Positions 47,265-60,243 are shown, numbered from the stretch's first letter. The stretch: 64,000 nucleotides of DNA from Eriocheir sinensis (GCF_024679095.1 NC_066529.1:4634866-4698865); one strand, 5' to 3'. Numbers and translations: made by a program. The notes: a model not told the origin generated them from the letters alone.

Positions 47265-47537
47265 GACCTGCTGGAGAACCTCCGCGGGGGCTGCATGCCG
47301 TCCCCGCGGAGGTCCATCGCCAGTCTCGGGTGGGACATGTGCTTACAGCCGCGGCGGGAGTGTGTCCCGCCGCTCAGTGGGACCCAACACGCCCTCTCTG
47401 AAGGGGACATGAACCAGCTGGAGGACGGCCACCTGCTGCCCCCCACCAGGAGGGGCTACGCCACCTTCGAGCGGGACCTTCGACACTACAGCCGCAGCCT
47501 CCTCTACCGCTCCTTCGACAGCCGGCAGCTTAGGCAG
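47265..47537 (+). CDS. Candidate stop-readthrough extension of DDR (91 codons)
   Basis: In the same frame as the kinase, 91 sense codons follow the TGA before a second TGA at 47538-47540. By hand count, G+C is about 65, 51 and 89 percent at codon positions 1, 2 and 3. That pattern is typical of the coding exons of this gene (third position about 71 percent in exon 15) and not expected of an untranslated region. The predicted tail is Arg/Leu-rich with four tryptophan or tyrosine-containing blocks such as RRGYATFERD and RHYSRSLLYR; it matches no domain I know. A GC-rich hairpin starts 13 nt after the TGA. The base following TGA is G, not the C that favours leakage most. Alternatives are a GC-rich 3' UTR open by chance, or an alternative exon junction bypassing the TGA. 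Confidence 0.5.
47278..47313 (+). promoter_or_regulatory. Perfect 12-bp RNA hairpin downstream of the DDR stop
   Basis: ACCTCCGCGGGG (47278-47289) is perfectly complementary to CCCCGCGGAGGT (47302-47313). The stem can extend by a G-U and a C-G pair to 14 bp with an 8-nt loop. It is very stable by composition (10 of 12 core pairs are G-C) and lies 13 nt after the stop codon, the spacing range where 3' structures are known to promote readthrough. Confidence 0.8.
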
Positions 47538-50458
47538 TGACGGGCGGGGCGCGGCGGCTTCCACAGCAGTGACCTTGACACTACGGGATATGTCTTACCC
47601 TAGTGGACCTTCGAGGGGTTACTCACCCTCGTTATTAGTGTAGTTACCTGGAGACAGTGTGGACGGGGAGCGTGGGTGTTGTGTTGGCAAGTTGAAGGTT
47701 GATGAGAGTATTTATCGGTAGCAGGCCGCGCCGCTCCCCGCGTGGCGGGAGGCGGCCAGCCAGCCTGCCAGTCAGTCAGTCAGTCAGCGTCTTATCTAGT
47801 CGAGTTACTGTGTCGCTGAGCGGCGCCGTGCTGTGTACATAGAGAGGTGAGTGAGGGTGGGCGGCTCGTTTGTGACGGTGGAGATCCTTGCGATTAATGC
47901 TTCATTTATACATTATGCTTCAGATATATGTAAATATATAATATACCTGTATGTATGTATGTATGTACGTATGTATGTATGAATGTTTGTATAAAAATTT
48001 ATTACATGTACATATCATGAGACCAGATTTTACAGTTGCATTTTCAATCTTTTAAGTGCGCCTAGTCAATAACTTTTACAAGCTGCCTCGTCATGTGTGT
48101 TCATCACTGCCTAAGTGGCGGGAGCGTGGCGCCGCCCGGGGCTCCTGGTGCTGCTGGTCCGGGGCTCGCGGGGCGGGGGGCGGGGGGCGCCGCGCCGCCA
48201 CAAGCTTCAGGACCATGGCCTTATGACGCGCGTGCGAGGTGAAGCGCCCGCCCCGCCCCTCCATGCCTCACCCCTCCCCGCCCCGCCCTGCCCCGCCCCG
48301 CCTCGCCCCTCGCCCCTCACATATCAGTCTCCTTGATCAGTGTGCATCAATGTCTTGGGTTGTGTCTTTGGTCTTTGGTTCACCTCACCCCTGGCAGTCT
48401 GGACGGGGTGGCGCAGCGGGGCGGGGCGGGGCGGGGCAGTCATGACCCCTGAACAGTGGACTCAATAACCTCGTCTGATGTGATGGCGTCTGTCTGGTGT
48501 TGTTGTGCTTCGTGGCGGACCCGGGCACGCGCCGGCTGGCACCCTGGCCCGCAGGGGGGTGGGGGGAGGGCGGAGCAGGAGGGACCTCTAGTTATGACGA
48601 GTGGCCAGGTGTTCAGAGTGAAGTGAACCCGCGAGGGAGGTCCCACGGTGCGTCATGACGTGCCTTCACACATGCGGCAACATGTTAAAGAACCCAGTCA
48701 CCAGCAGTTTCCTCACTGTCTAACCACACTAACTTGTAATATATGTTAGTAACACTGACTACCGACAGTGGTATCCGCCCATGACGGGAACCTTGTGGGT
48801 GAGGCTACATGCTGGCGGCAGGGGCGCCGGATGAACTCACACGCGCTGGTCACTGGACTGGCTCGTGCAAACACACTCATCGCTTCAGCTCTTACCTTCA
48901 TAACCTTAAAAGTTACCAGCGCGTCAAGGATGAGTGACTCAGCTGTTGTTGCCGTCATGAACTCAAACTCATTTGTTCCAGTGTTGCCAACGCATGGTTG
49001 ATGGCACGTCTGGACGCATCATAATATTGCTTCGGGAACCTTTACGAAACGTGCAGCGTCCCGCAGGTGTGCCGGCGGGGCGGTCACCGTGTTGCTGCGG
49101 GAACCTTGACGAGACGTGGCGTGCGGCCGGTGCTGAAGGCGCGTCCGGTGTTGGGTCGTCCGGGTCCCGTTTCTTTTTTGCACTTTCTTCACTAACACAG
49201 TGTATAAGGGCAATAGGCAGACATTAGCGTGTACATAACTAGATGTTTCCTAACGTGAGTCACCCGTGGACGTGGCGCGGACGCCGTGTACCGCCGCGTC
49301 GCCTGCGTAGTGTAATGATAACATGATCATACGAACGTTACGATGACTTAATGTTTTCTGTGATAAAGTTTACCTTACTGAACGATGACCGCGGCTCGAG
49401 GGCCCAAGAGCCTTAACACGTCTTTGTCTCGCGCATCCTTCACTGCGGCACAGCATCAGAGCTTCTCCAATCTGTACGCCCCGTTCTAACCTGTACTTGT
49501 ATTAGGGGAGAAAAATAACCTGAAAAAATAATATGGATACTTGATGACTCGAAACAGCTCGCACCAATTCCAAAAAACGAAATACCAGTTGTTAAAGTTT
49601 AGTTGGTCTACATTCCCCGAGTTTATTGCTTCGGAGTGCTGTTGCCAGGCCTGGTACATCTTCACAAGACAGAGGACAGCAAAATATTAATCTTGTTCTT
49701 AAAGTGATTGGTGTCTTGTTTTTCTAGATGATTCATTTAGCTCAATATATGTAAAAATGAAGGTTTGTCAAAATATACATAATTAACATTCTCGATTCTG
49801 ACAATATAGTTCATTTATGTACATCAAGATTCCCCAGTTCGCATTCCTGGTGTGAGTACAGAATGGAAGGGCGCGTACAAATTAGCGAGGACATATACCT
49901 TACTTTCCCTCACCTCACGCCCCCCTTTGCCCCCCCAGGCCAAATACACGTGTCTGGCCCCGGGCGACGCTTCACCTAATAAGTATAATGTATATCTTCT
50001 TGAACCTCTTCGTATTAATACTCTTTTTGGACCAATATAAAGTTATCTTCGACCTCCTTCCTCTTCTTCCTCTTCACTTTCCTTCCTCCTCCTCTTTCTT
50101 TCCCTCTTTCTTCTCCTCTTTTTTCCTTTCCTCTTTTCTGCGACACTTTCTTCAGCCTCAGCTTGATCATTCCTTTCGCCTTTCTCCTCCTGTGCCTTGT
50201 CGGTCGGCTGTTTGTCTGTCTGTCAGTCTGTCTGTTCGTCTGTTTGTCTCTGTGTTTGGGGTGGGGGTCTACCTCTCCACCCCCTTCCCCCTCTGGTGCT
50301 CATCATCGCCCCCAACCCCCCAGCGCGATATAGGTAATATAGCCTCAACACTTAGAGAAACGTACTCATTTTCTCTATATTTACAGTCTCTGCCTTCCCT
50401 CCCCCCCCTGCACCTCCATAAACACACGTGCCACCCTCACTAATACTTTCAGGACCAC

Positions 50459-50464
50459 AATAAA
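50459..50464 (+). promoter_or_regulatory. Candidate poly(A) signal AATAAA
   Basis: First canonical AATAAA downstream of the Ddr stop codon (3.2 kb away). The downstream sequence is not strongly GT-rich. Confidence 0.35.
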
Positions 50465-51158
50465 CATCTCACTATTTATACCTCTCGTGATTGGTTGCGA
50501 GTCCACCACACCCAAGACAGAATTCATACTCTTGCAAAGGCACAGTATCCAACCCTTTTTTGACAGTAAAGGATTCAGATCAAGGGCAAAACAAATATAT
50601 CAACCTTTTTTTACCAAATGTTCAAGGAAAAAGGATAAAATGGGACTCTACATAATCAGACACACAACAAGAAGCTATCACTCTCTTCCCTATCCATCTG
50701 AGTGCTACAGTATACCTCTTGAGGGCTGCATTCTATCCCCACTACCCCCAAATGCACCCTATCAGTCCCATACAAACACACACATACATGAAGAGACCCT
50801 ACTGAGTGCTTTAACATACCCCTGAGGTCTGCCTGCATACCACCCCCAAAGGCTCTCTCTATGGAGGGGGATGTGGGCGTGGAGGAAGGAAGAGGCGCTA
50901 TTATGGGCGTTCTTCAGCCCTCGCCCCGCCGACCCCCACCCCCGCTGAGGCTCTTCTTGTCTTCGTTTGCTCGGTGTCTGCGGATCTTTGTCGCTCGGCC
51001 GCGCATAGGTTCCGTTGGGTTGCGACAATGACCTTATTAATGACGAAACACTTAACTACTGCGCGAGATCTTCATTATTAGGTAGTGTGTGCGTTTTCAG
51101 AGTTTCTAGTAGCCATTAAACAACATAACATAACATAGCTATATCTTACCCACCTCCC

Positions 51159-51207
<49 letters not shown>

Positions 51208-51707
51208 TTGCTTAGAGTTGAGTCTCGTAAGTTACGTAAAAGTTATATATCGAAATAAAAAAATGGACTTGAATGATATCAGAGAGAGAGAGATAGAGAG
51301 AGCCGGCACGTGAAAAATAAAATGACATAAAAATTCGAGTTCCAGTGCTGATTTTCAATATTCTAGGACTCATCTCAGCACACGCGGCGAAGGTCTTTGT
51401 GTCTTGCTGAGGGGGTCAGTACTTGCCTTATAAAAAGCATAATATTCACCCTTTGCAAACCCACCCACCCCCATTGACCCATACACTCCTCACTTCCCCC
51501 CATCCTCCCCATTCCCTTAGCTTTAACTGTTTTACCAACCCCACTCCTAAAACCCAATCCCTTTACCCTTCCTTAGACACCCACTGTTGTTCCCCTTGAA
51601 ATTTCTCCTTCTCTTACCCCAAAAGCGACCCGATCTTGGCAATACTGGAGTCTTTGGTGGAGATTTAATAGACATGGTTGAATATGGTTGAAGGTGTGTA
51701 TGTTTCT

Positions 51708-51809
<102 letters not shown>

Positions 51810-52058
51810 ACAGGTGGTGGGTGCGAGGACTAGGACTATAGACTATTCTCTCTCGTGTTCGGACGATGTTAAATTTAAGCCGAAGAAACCGAGTAAGAAA
51901 GTCAGTCAGTCAAGGGAGGTCGGAGGGAGAGGACGTACGATAGTTTGTCTTGTGCTAGGTCGAGGTGCACGTGTTGTCAGCGTTGTTTTCCCCCAGTAAT
52001 CAAGAGTTAATAGGCTGAGTCCTCGCCCACGCTAGACCAAGGAGGCGCCGGAGCCCGC

Positions 52059-52067
52059 TATATAAGG
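52059..52067 (+). promoter_or_regulatory. Candidate TATA box
   Basis: TATATAAGG within a GC-rich context (GCCGGAGCCCGC on the left, GAGGAGGAGC on the right). A good match to the TATA consensus, but no downstream gene is recognised. Confidence 0.3.
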
Positions 52068-52233
52068 AGGAGGAGCAGGTGGATAAAAGGGTGGAGGAGG
52101 AGGTGATTGAGGTGCGCCGGCGTGATTTGTAAGACATATCTCATTTTGTTGTGCCTGCATTACGATTGTGTCCTTGCAACATTTTCAACATTGCTACTCA
52201 AAGTGTGAGAAGTGAATGTACATACATGTTAGA

Positions 52234-52239
52234 AATAAA
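52234..52239 (+). promoter_or_regulatory. Candidate poly(A) signal AATAAA with GT-rich downstream element
   Basis: AATAAA is followed 25-40 nt later by CGGTGTTTTTGTTGTCC, the arrangement expected of an animal cleavage site. It may end the Ddr 3' UTR (about 5 kb long) or a short separate transcript. Confidence 0.45.
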
Positions 52240-52259
52240 AACTACGATATTTTTGTAAT

Positions 52260-55020
52260 GACTCGGTGTTTTTGTTGTCCTCTCTCGCGGCACCTTTTTA
52301 TATATATCTATACCATTTATTTGATTTGTGCTTTGATATATTTCTTTACCTTTGTTTTCGTGTCATACCTGTGCTTCAAAAGGTACGTACGTATATTTTT
52401 TTACTCTTTGTAGGATAGCAGTAAGAGCAGGAGTTGTATTTTGAAACAGTCTATTGCGCTTTCTATTCCCTTAAAGGCTACGGGCGCGCACACGTTCCTG
52501 CTGCCTCTTCGGCTTCCTGAAAATCCTGAACTGAGTACTTACTAGTTGTTTCTGTTTACTTCGCCCTTGAAACTACGAGAACTGTGAGCATACTCGTTCT
52601 TGCTGCTGTCTTGTTCCCTGAAATTCCTTAAAAGATACTTACCTCCACGCTCCTTCCTGCAGCCTCCCCCACCGCCGCCGCCGCTGCTTCACGCTGAGCG
52701 GTCTGCCTCGCCGCGGCCAGACTCGCCACACAAGGCACATAAACGCGGACAAGAAAATGATGAATTTGACAAAAAGGTTCAAAACTTTTGCAAAGGGAAA
52801 ACTTTTCTTCATTTTCTCTCCACTTTATGATAAAAGTTGGCAAGTTTGACGTGTGTTTCAGAGCCGCGATCGTCCGAAATAGTTGTGTGCGTTTAGGAAG
52901 AATTAATATTAGAAGTTTTTATTTTATTTAGCATTATATTAACTTCGGTGAGTTGTATAGTTATATATAAATAATTAATAATCAGCAATCTGACACTCAA
53001 AGATCACTCAAACGCTGCAAGATTGTTTAATAAAATGGAGACAGTTTTTGATGCAACAGTATATATATAAATGTGAAGCGTTGAGAGAGATTAAACTGAA
53101 TATTAGTTTTATTTATTTGCCTGAATTGATAGATGACTCGCAGTATTGTTTGTCTGTTTGTTTAGGCATTGTGTTGAGTGTACGCACAAAAGCCAAACAG
53201 TTTTTCCGGTTTTGTTTTTTTCAGTCCTCATATACTGTATAATATATTTTTATTTTGTCTTAATATATTTATTTATTAGTTTAGACTATTTACACGCATG
53301 AGTTAGCCAGTGTATTCACCTTTCCATCCCTTCACTGGTTAGCTTTAGAAATACTATTATTATTATATATATGATTTATATTTATTCTTCATTTATGCAA
53401 AAGTTAAACAATATTTTCACTCCTTCATTCTTTTTAACTATAAGTGAACTGTGGAATGACTGAATTATTTTTGTGTATTTTGTAATATTTTCTCAGTATC
53501 CAAATTACCCAGTTTCATCTCTCCTTCATCCCTCTAATTGGTGAACTCTAAAATACCATCAACTGGGTTTTTTTCTGGGTATACGATTCTCCTAGACATC
53601 AATATAATTTTTTTCTTGGAGATTTTACCATTCAAAGGGACGAAGGAGTGAAAAGAACTACTGGGCCAGTCTTACTTTTTCACTTTTTATTTATTTACGT
53701 TATTCTCGAAGACAGGACGAAAGGCATCAACATTTCTTTCTTTTACCTTCCCAGAGAGGCACCTTACCCCTCCCTTCCCTCCCCCTCCGAAGGTTACCCC
53801 TCACCTGGAGACCTGACCCCCTGAGGAACCCTGGAGCCTGGACCTGATGGTTAGTTATTTACCCGTCTTGTAAGTCACTGGTAGTCGTAGCATTATATAT
53901 TTTTTCTATCTATCTATCTGTCTCTATTTATCTATGTATATCTAGTTATCTATACATCTATCTGTATTTCTTTCAGTTATATTTCTTTTTGAGCGTTGAT
54001 TCTGACCCGACTGAATTTAGGACACGAAGCAGAATTAGCATCGTTTAATAACCTTGCAAAGCGATCGGTAACAAGTTCGTAATAAGTGTTAAAAGCCAAT
54101 CAAGTGTAACGGCCGAACGTACCCGTGTGAGACAAGGTTGTCGAATAGAAGAACACGAACTCAGTGAAAATAGCTCAGTTGGAAGAAGTCTAGCAAATGA
54201 GTGTTCTCGACTTGCTGGAGGGAGACGTAAGAATTTTCTATGGGTGACTTAACTGGAAGAAGGGTATGAAATGTGTGTCCAGAGGCTGGTTAAAAAAAGA
54301 GGTGCGTTGATGGATGAAGGCTAAAAAATACGAATCCTTAGGCGTGCTGGGGGAAGATTTAAGGAGTTCGTTTGTGACCTAAATGGAAGAAATCTACGAA
54401 ATGTGTGTTCTTAGGCTAGTTAGAAGAGTTAGGAAATGCGTGTGTGTAGCCTAAAGTTGCATAAAACAAAGAAACACGAGTCTGTAACCAAGGGAAGAAG
54501 ATTAAAGGGGAGACTTAAGGAGTTGGTATATGTAACCTAAATGGAAGAAATGAAAAAATCTGGGGTAAAAGAGTTAAAAGAATGTGCGTGCGTTTGTGTA
54601 GAAGTCGATAAAAACAAAGAAATATGCGTTTGTAGCTTTAGGAAGAGTAAATATGCCTTTCATTACAAGAGGATAAAAACAAGGGTCCCTATATCGTCTG
54701 GTTAGAAAAGAACTAAGAAAATAAGTGTCTTTAACCCGTAGCCTGTCTGTACGTAGTCTATAAGGCCCAGTAAGAAGCTATACGGCCTTAAAGAGATTAG
54801 TATTACGTGTTCTGCCTCTTCTTATAGTCTCAGTCTTCGTCTTACCCCTTCCTTCTTACGGGTTGGTGAAGGGTGCCGGTGCTGGTGAAGGGTGTTGGTC
54901 CCGGTGCTGCCTCTTTACGGGCGAAGCTGCTACTGTCGTGAAAATGGGCGTAAAAGGAGTCCATAATATACGTTCAAGAGGGGGATGAAGGGAGGGAGCC
55001 TTGAGGAGGGTTGAGTTATA
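52260..55020. other. AT-rich intergenic stretch
   Basis: No gene seen. It holds AT-rich sequence (52850-53700), CT-rich sequence with a short GC-rich patch (53740-53850), TCTA repeats (53908-53975), and a degenerate tandem repeat (54150-54740). Confidence 0.7.
54150..54740 (+). repeat. Degenerate tandem repeat, about 170-190-bp unit
   Basis: Blocks such as TGACCTAAATGGAAGAAAT, GATTTAAGGAGTTCG, GAAATGTGTGTTCTTAGGCT and AAACAAAGAAACACG recur about three times with heavy divergence. Confidence 0.65.
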
Positions 55021-55762
55021 GGTTGCTTATGGATCTGAAGTATAGTTATAGCAGCAGTAGGTGTTGGTGTTGGTGTATATTTTGGCATTGTTGTTGTTGT
55101 AGAAGAAAGGAGTTACAGAAATAGTAGGAAATAGGAGGAGGAGGAGAAAAAGTTAGAGAAGAAGGAGGAGGAGGAAAAGGAGAAACATTAAGAGTGAGAA
55201 AAAGGTAAAAGGAGGAAAAGGAGATACAGTAATAGCAGAGAGATAATAACAGAAGAGGAACAAGATGAGTGGGAACAAAGGGAAAGAACAATATAAGAAA
55301 AGGAGAAGAAGCAGGAGGAGGAGGAGGAGGAGAAGAGCCATAACAAGAAGGAGGAAGAAAAGGAGGAGGAGGTAGAAGCGAACAACACAAGCATAACAAA
55401 ATTGCTTGATAGAGAAGAAAGAGAAATATAGCAGAAGGAGAAACAGGCACATCACAAGAAGACGAAGACGAAGAAGGAGGGAGTACAGGACAAAATAACG
55501 AGAGACTGAAAAGGGTGAAGGGAGGTAGGGGGGGGAGGGGGGACTCTAATATCAGGAAGGCAGAAGTAACACAGCAGTTTACAGGGGGCAGTAAAACGCC
55601 AGCGAAAAGGGGGGGAGCGGAGGAGCTTGGGGCGGCGACGAAGGGTAAGGACGCACTGCGAGAGAAACAACACAGCCGCGAGGAAGAGGGTGGCGTATCG
55701 GCGGCAAACAGAGGTACTTGGATTCGGCGTTGTGGGGTTCGATCCTCCTCTCTTAAACGTGT

Positions 55763-55800
<38 letters not shown>

Positions 55801-56266
55801 AGAAAGGGAGGGGTCACTACACAACACCACCACCACCACCATCATCACCACTACATCCCCGACCACCACCACCACCACCACCACCACCACTAGCAACACC
55901 CAGCAGCAACAGTAAGCAATTCATCACCACAAATAGAACCGTCAGGTAGAGACACATACTTCATCACGACTCCCCCTTCCTTCCCCTCCCTCCCCTTTCC
56001 TCCCCCTTCCCGTCATCACCCTCGAAGAGACGCGTGGTGATGAGGCTGCCCTGATGGATGACTGGGGGAGAGAAAGGGAGGAGGGAGGCAGACAGAGGGA
56101 GGGAGAGAAACAAAGGAAAAGGGAGTGTCCAGGGAGAAGCAGGTCACACATTCGCTGATCGCGTGTCAAGGATATCAGCAAATGGCTCTTTAATGGACTC
56201 AAGGAATAAAAGTTTGGGAGACGAAAAGAAAAGAAAGAAAAAGGGAGAGAGGAAAATGGCGGTCGG

Positions 56267-56270
<4 letters not shown>

Positions 56271-56342
<72 letters not shown>
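56271..56342 (+). repeat. (GA)n microsatellite
   Basis: About 72 bp of uninterrupted GA. Confidence 0.97.
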
Positions 56343-56345
<3 letters not shown>

Positions 56346-56639
56346 CCCGTTAAACAATAACCACACGGATGACTTATGAAGTTTGAAGTTAAAGAGGATG
56401 GATGACAAAATGCTTATCAATTACGACATCCACGCTACTCTCTTTCTCCTTCTCTTCCTCTTCCTCCTCTTCCTCCTCCTCCTCCTCCTCCTCGTCCCCT
56501 TCCCTCACGCCCTCAAACCTATTAACCTTCCCTCAGTGTCCCTTCTTTTCCCCTCTAAGACCGTCTTCCCCTCACCTTATGCCCGGGTAGGACAGGGAAG
56601 GGGAAGAGGAGGAAGAGGAAGAGAGAAAGTAGGGGGAGA

Positions 56640-57090
56640 GGATAACAAGATTAGGTGAGAGAAGAGAGGAGAATAAGGGTGGAAGTAAAGGAGGGGAGGA
56701 AGGAGAGGATAGGAAAAGAGGAAGGGAGAAGAGTAAGGGGAGAGGAGTAAAAGATGAGGAGGGAGAAGAAGAGTGTGAGGGTTGGCAGACAGGAAGAGGA
56801 GGAAGTAGAAGGGAGGAGGGAAGTTAAAGAGGGGAGGATGAGAAGGGAGAAGAGTAGGGGGAGAAAAGTAAAAGATGAGGAGAGAGAAACGAGGAGTATG
56901 AGGGTTGGAGGAGGGGAAAAGAAGGAAGTAGAGGAGGAAGTAAAGAAGAAGAGGGGAGAAAGGGAGAAGAGTAGTGGGAGATGAATAGAAGATCAGGAGA
57001 GAGAAGAGGGGGAATGAGGGTTGGAGGAGGGGAAGAGGAGGAAGCAGAGGAGGGTTAGAGGAGTAAGAGGAAGAGGAAGAGGAAGAGGGT
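56640..57090 (+). repeat. Purine minisatellite, GGAGAGAAGAG-rich
   Basis: Three or four diverged units of about 110-120 bp containing GTAAAAGATGAGGAG(G/A)GAGAA, GTGTGAGGGTTGG or TATGAGGGTTGG, and GGAAGTAGA. Confidence 0.8.
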
Positions 57091-57221
57091 CGCCGCAATC
57101 TGGGCTGTTATACAAAGGATGTCACCGTTGTTCCTCCCCTCATCTCCCCTAATCTCCTTCCTGACCACAACCACCACCACCACCACCACCTCAAACACTA
57201 CACAAACACCAGAGAAAACGC

Positions 57222-57222
<1 letters not shown>

Positions 57223-57281
<59 letters not shown>
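57223..57281 (+). repeat. (CA)n microsatellite
   Basis: About 59 bp of uninterrupted CA. Confidence 0.97.
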
Positions 57282-57283
<2 letters not shown>

Positions 57284-58042
57284 CATTGCGTCAGAAGGGT
57301 GATCACCTCGTCAGCTTTATAGATGAGCCAGAGCAACGTTATTGAAGCTCCCTTGCTCCCTCCTTCTCCTTCCCTTCCTGCCCTCCCTTTGTCCCCCGTG
57401 GAAGGGTTAAGTCAGTGAGGGAGAGAGGGCAAGGCTGCGAAAGGGAGGAAGTATGGGAAGGGAGAGATAGATGAAGGAATGTATGGGGGAGTTTCGTAGA
57501 TAGAAGGATGTAGAAGGGAACGTACAAAGAGTAAGGTATAGAGAGAAGGGAATTAAAGGAATGCAAAGGAAGGAAAGACAAGGGAAAAGGAAAGAAAAGG
57601 CTGAAGATGCAGTATAGAAATAAAAAAGGCTGCTAACTAGAGAAGGAAAGGGCAAAAAAGGGAGGATAAGAGGAGCTTCATAGGTAAAAAGGAGGAGGAT
57701 AAGGGAAGGTGGGTTACGGATGATTCTATAGGTAAAGGGAGGTGGATAAGGAAGGGAGGCTGGGAGAGAAGGTGGACAGGTGAGATGAATTATGAAGAAT
57801 GATAAAAGGGTCATAGTTAGGGAAGCTATATAGAGAGTTTCATAGGTAAGATATTGGTACTAATGGACGGTAGGCTGAGAGAGAACGTGGGCGAGAGGAG
57901 GTGTAGGGAAGAGTAATAAATAACAATAATAAATAATAACGTTCCCCAAGAGAGGTTCGTGAGTTAAGGAAAATAGGACAGAAAAGAGGAATTCGGCTCT
58001 TGGGTCAATGGAGGACAAGGAAATGAATGTTAGGAGAAGAAA

Positions 58043-58500
58043 GAGAATGGAAAAGTTAAATTACGAGAAGATATGAGGCAAAGAGAGAAAGGGAAAGGAA
58101 GGATGGGAAGTAAAAGAGAATGGACAAGTGAGATAATGAGAAGAAATGCAATGAGAAAAAGGAAAGAAGGGAATGAGTTGAGCTTGCAGAGAGACAGACA
58201 TGGAAAGGAGCAGGGAAGGGAAAGAGAAGGAAGGATAAGAAAAGAAAGAGAATGGAAAAGTGAGATTGTAAGAAGTAATGCAAAGAGAAAAAGGAAAAGA
58301 AGGGAATAAGTTGAGCTTGCAGAGAGACAGACATGGAAAGGAACAGGAAAAGGAAAGGAAGGATGGGAAGTGAAAGAGAATGGAGAAGTGAGATAATGAG
58401 AAGATATGCGAAGAGAACAAGGAAAAGAAAGGAAGAAATTGAGGTACAGAAGGACAGAATAACGGAAACGATTGAAAAGAAAAGGAATAAGAAATCGGAA
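58043..58500 (+). repeat. About 130-bp purine-rich tandem repeat
   Basis: GAGAATGGA(A/C/G)AAGTGAGAT begins units near 58116, 58248 and 58376, with a truncated unit at 58043. The shared internal block GTTGAGCTTGCAGAGAGACA is near identical in two units. Confidence 0.92.
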
Positions 58501-59238
58501 GTGCAACATAAACGAAGAACAGAGGGAAGAAAGGGGACGAAGACTATGGCACAAGTCTTCATTAGTAAAAGGGAAGAAAGTTTAAGAAAGGGTTGACTGA
58601 AGAGGGGATTAAAATGATATGCAACAAGGGTCTAACCGCATACCATAACTCGTACTAAAGTTGAGGGGAAGACGAAGAAACAAAAAGGCAGAAGAGGAGC
58701 AGATTAAGGAAACTAAATTGGCGTATAGAGAATTGAAAAAGGGGGATTATGGGAGGAGTTGAAGTGAAAGGGGAGAAAAGAAAGGAGGCGAGGAAGTTTA
58801 GAAAAAGACGGACAGAAAAAAAATAGAAGTAACAAGGAAGAAAAAGGAGGAAGGGAAGGAATAAAGAAAAAGGGAAGGGGAGATGGACGTAGAGAAAAAA
58901 AAAATAGAAGTATGGAGGAGACAGGAAAGGAAGAGAATGGTGAAGAAATTAGGAGTGTAACATTAGAAGAAAAAAAGAAAATGGAAAGAAAAGGAAAGAG
59001 GGGTTACCAAAGACAGCAGTTTAAGGATAGGACAAAGGAAGGGGGTGACTAAGCTTACAAAGAAACGGAAGAATAGAAGCAACAGGAAAATGAAGGAATA
59101 CGGAGGCTGTAACACAAGAGAAAAAGGAGAAGGGAAAAGAAAGGGAAGGCAAAGAGTTACGTCGAGTCACAAAACAAACAGGTAAGGACGAGGAGTGAAA
59201 AAAAAAGACGGAGACGAAAAAGAGTTGCGTTAGGAATG

Positions 59239-59269
<31 letters not shown>

Positions 59270-59483
59270 ACTAATGAACGGAGGGAGAGGGAAAGCGAGA
59301 AGGGAAAACTTGAAGGAGAGTTCCAATATCAAGGGAGGTGGAAGAGGGAGCGAGGAGGTGATATTGAATTGCTAAAAGGGAGAGAAAAGAGAACGAGGAG
59401 AAAGAGGAAGAACACGAGGAGGAGGAGGAGGAAGGAGAGAAGAGAGAAAGAGAAGAGCGTTATACTAATGTTAAAAGACCAGC

Positions 59484-59529
<46 letters not shown>

Positions 59530-60209
59530 GCCTCCAGCCCCTGACCTGCGGATATTACAATGCAAATATCAGACAGCCCTCGCTCATCCGTGCGTGAGTT
59601 GCCTTCCTCTCTGCCCCGCCGCCTCGCCACAACTTACCGACACTACGACCATCACCACAACTTACCGACACTACGACCATCACCACCACTACCACCGCCA
59701 CTATCCCCATTACCACGACTCCTTTCACTACTGTCTTACCTCCACAACGATCATTAACTCAATACAAAACTATCTCAATCAGCTTCCACCACTACCACCA
59801 TCGCCACCACCTCTACCACCATCATTGCTACTAATATAACTGCCATTTATACTGTCTTACCCCAACAATGAGCATTAACTCAACCCACAACTATCTCAAT
59901 AAGCCTCCACTATATATCACCACCTATACGACCACTGACTAACTCACCACTACTAAGTCATCACCACTACCTTCACTAACTACCACAAACTCTCTATGCT
60001 TTAAACTACTTGCTTACCACCATCAACACCTCCTCTTGTAAGTTACTTCTTACAATAATTAAACACCAGCACCACCACGACCACAACTATCAACACCACC
60101 ATCCAACCACCAACATGAACCAGCAGCAACCATCTGCCAATCCACTTCTCACTATTGCAGTCCACTAACCATCACTAACCAATCACCACCACCTCATTAC
60201 AGCAACCAT

Positions 60210-60243
<34 letters not shown>

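Larger units (their letters stand above)
55020..59340. other. Purine-rich intergenic stretch
   Basis: Strongly G/A-rich on the + strand over most of 4.3 kb, with (GA)n tracts (55765-55796, 56271-56342), CAC triplets (55830-55890), (CA)n (57223-57281), a GGA minisatellite (56640-57090), and a tandem repeat at 58.0-58.5 kb. Long lysine/arginine/glutamate-rich open frames here are composition artefacts. No gene seen. Confidence 0.75.

Noticed and set aside
48115..48336. GC-rich open frame that looks like a signal peptide
   Set aside because: Starts at GTG, becomes Pro/Ala low-complexity, and has no splice or domain support; treated as 3' flank.
49852..50040. Exon-like segment after CCCCCCAG (encoding AKYTCLAPGD)
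   Set aside because: No donor follows, the frame soon stops in AT-rich sequence, and no homology is recognised.
55680..55760. Possible tRNA-like sequence (GGTTCGATCC B box near 55737)
   Set aside because: No matching acceptor or anticodon stems could be found and the A-box region is poor.
58043..58500. CRISPR-like regular spacing of repeats
   Set aside because: Units are contiguous 130-bp tandem copies in a eukaryotic genome without unique spacers.
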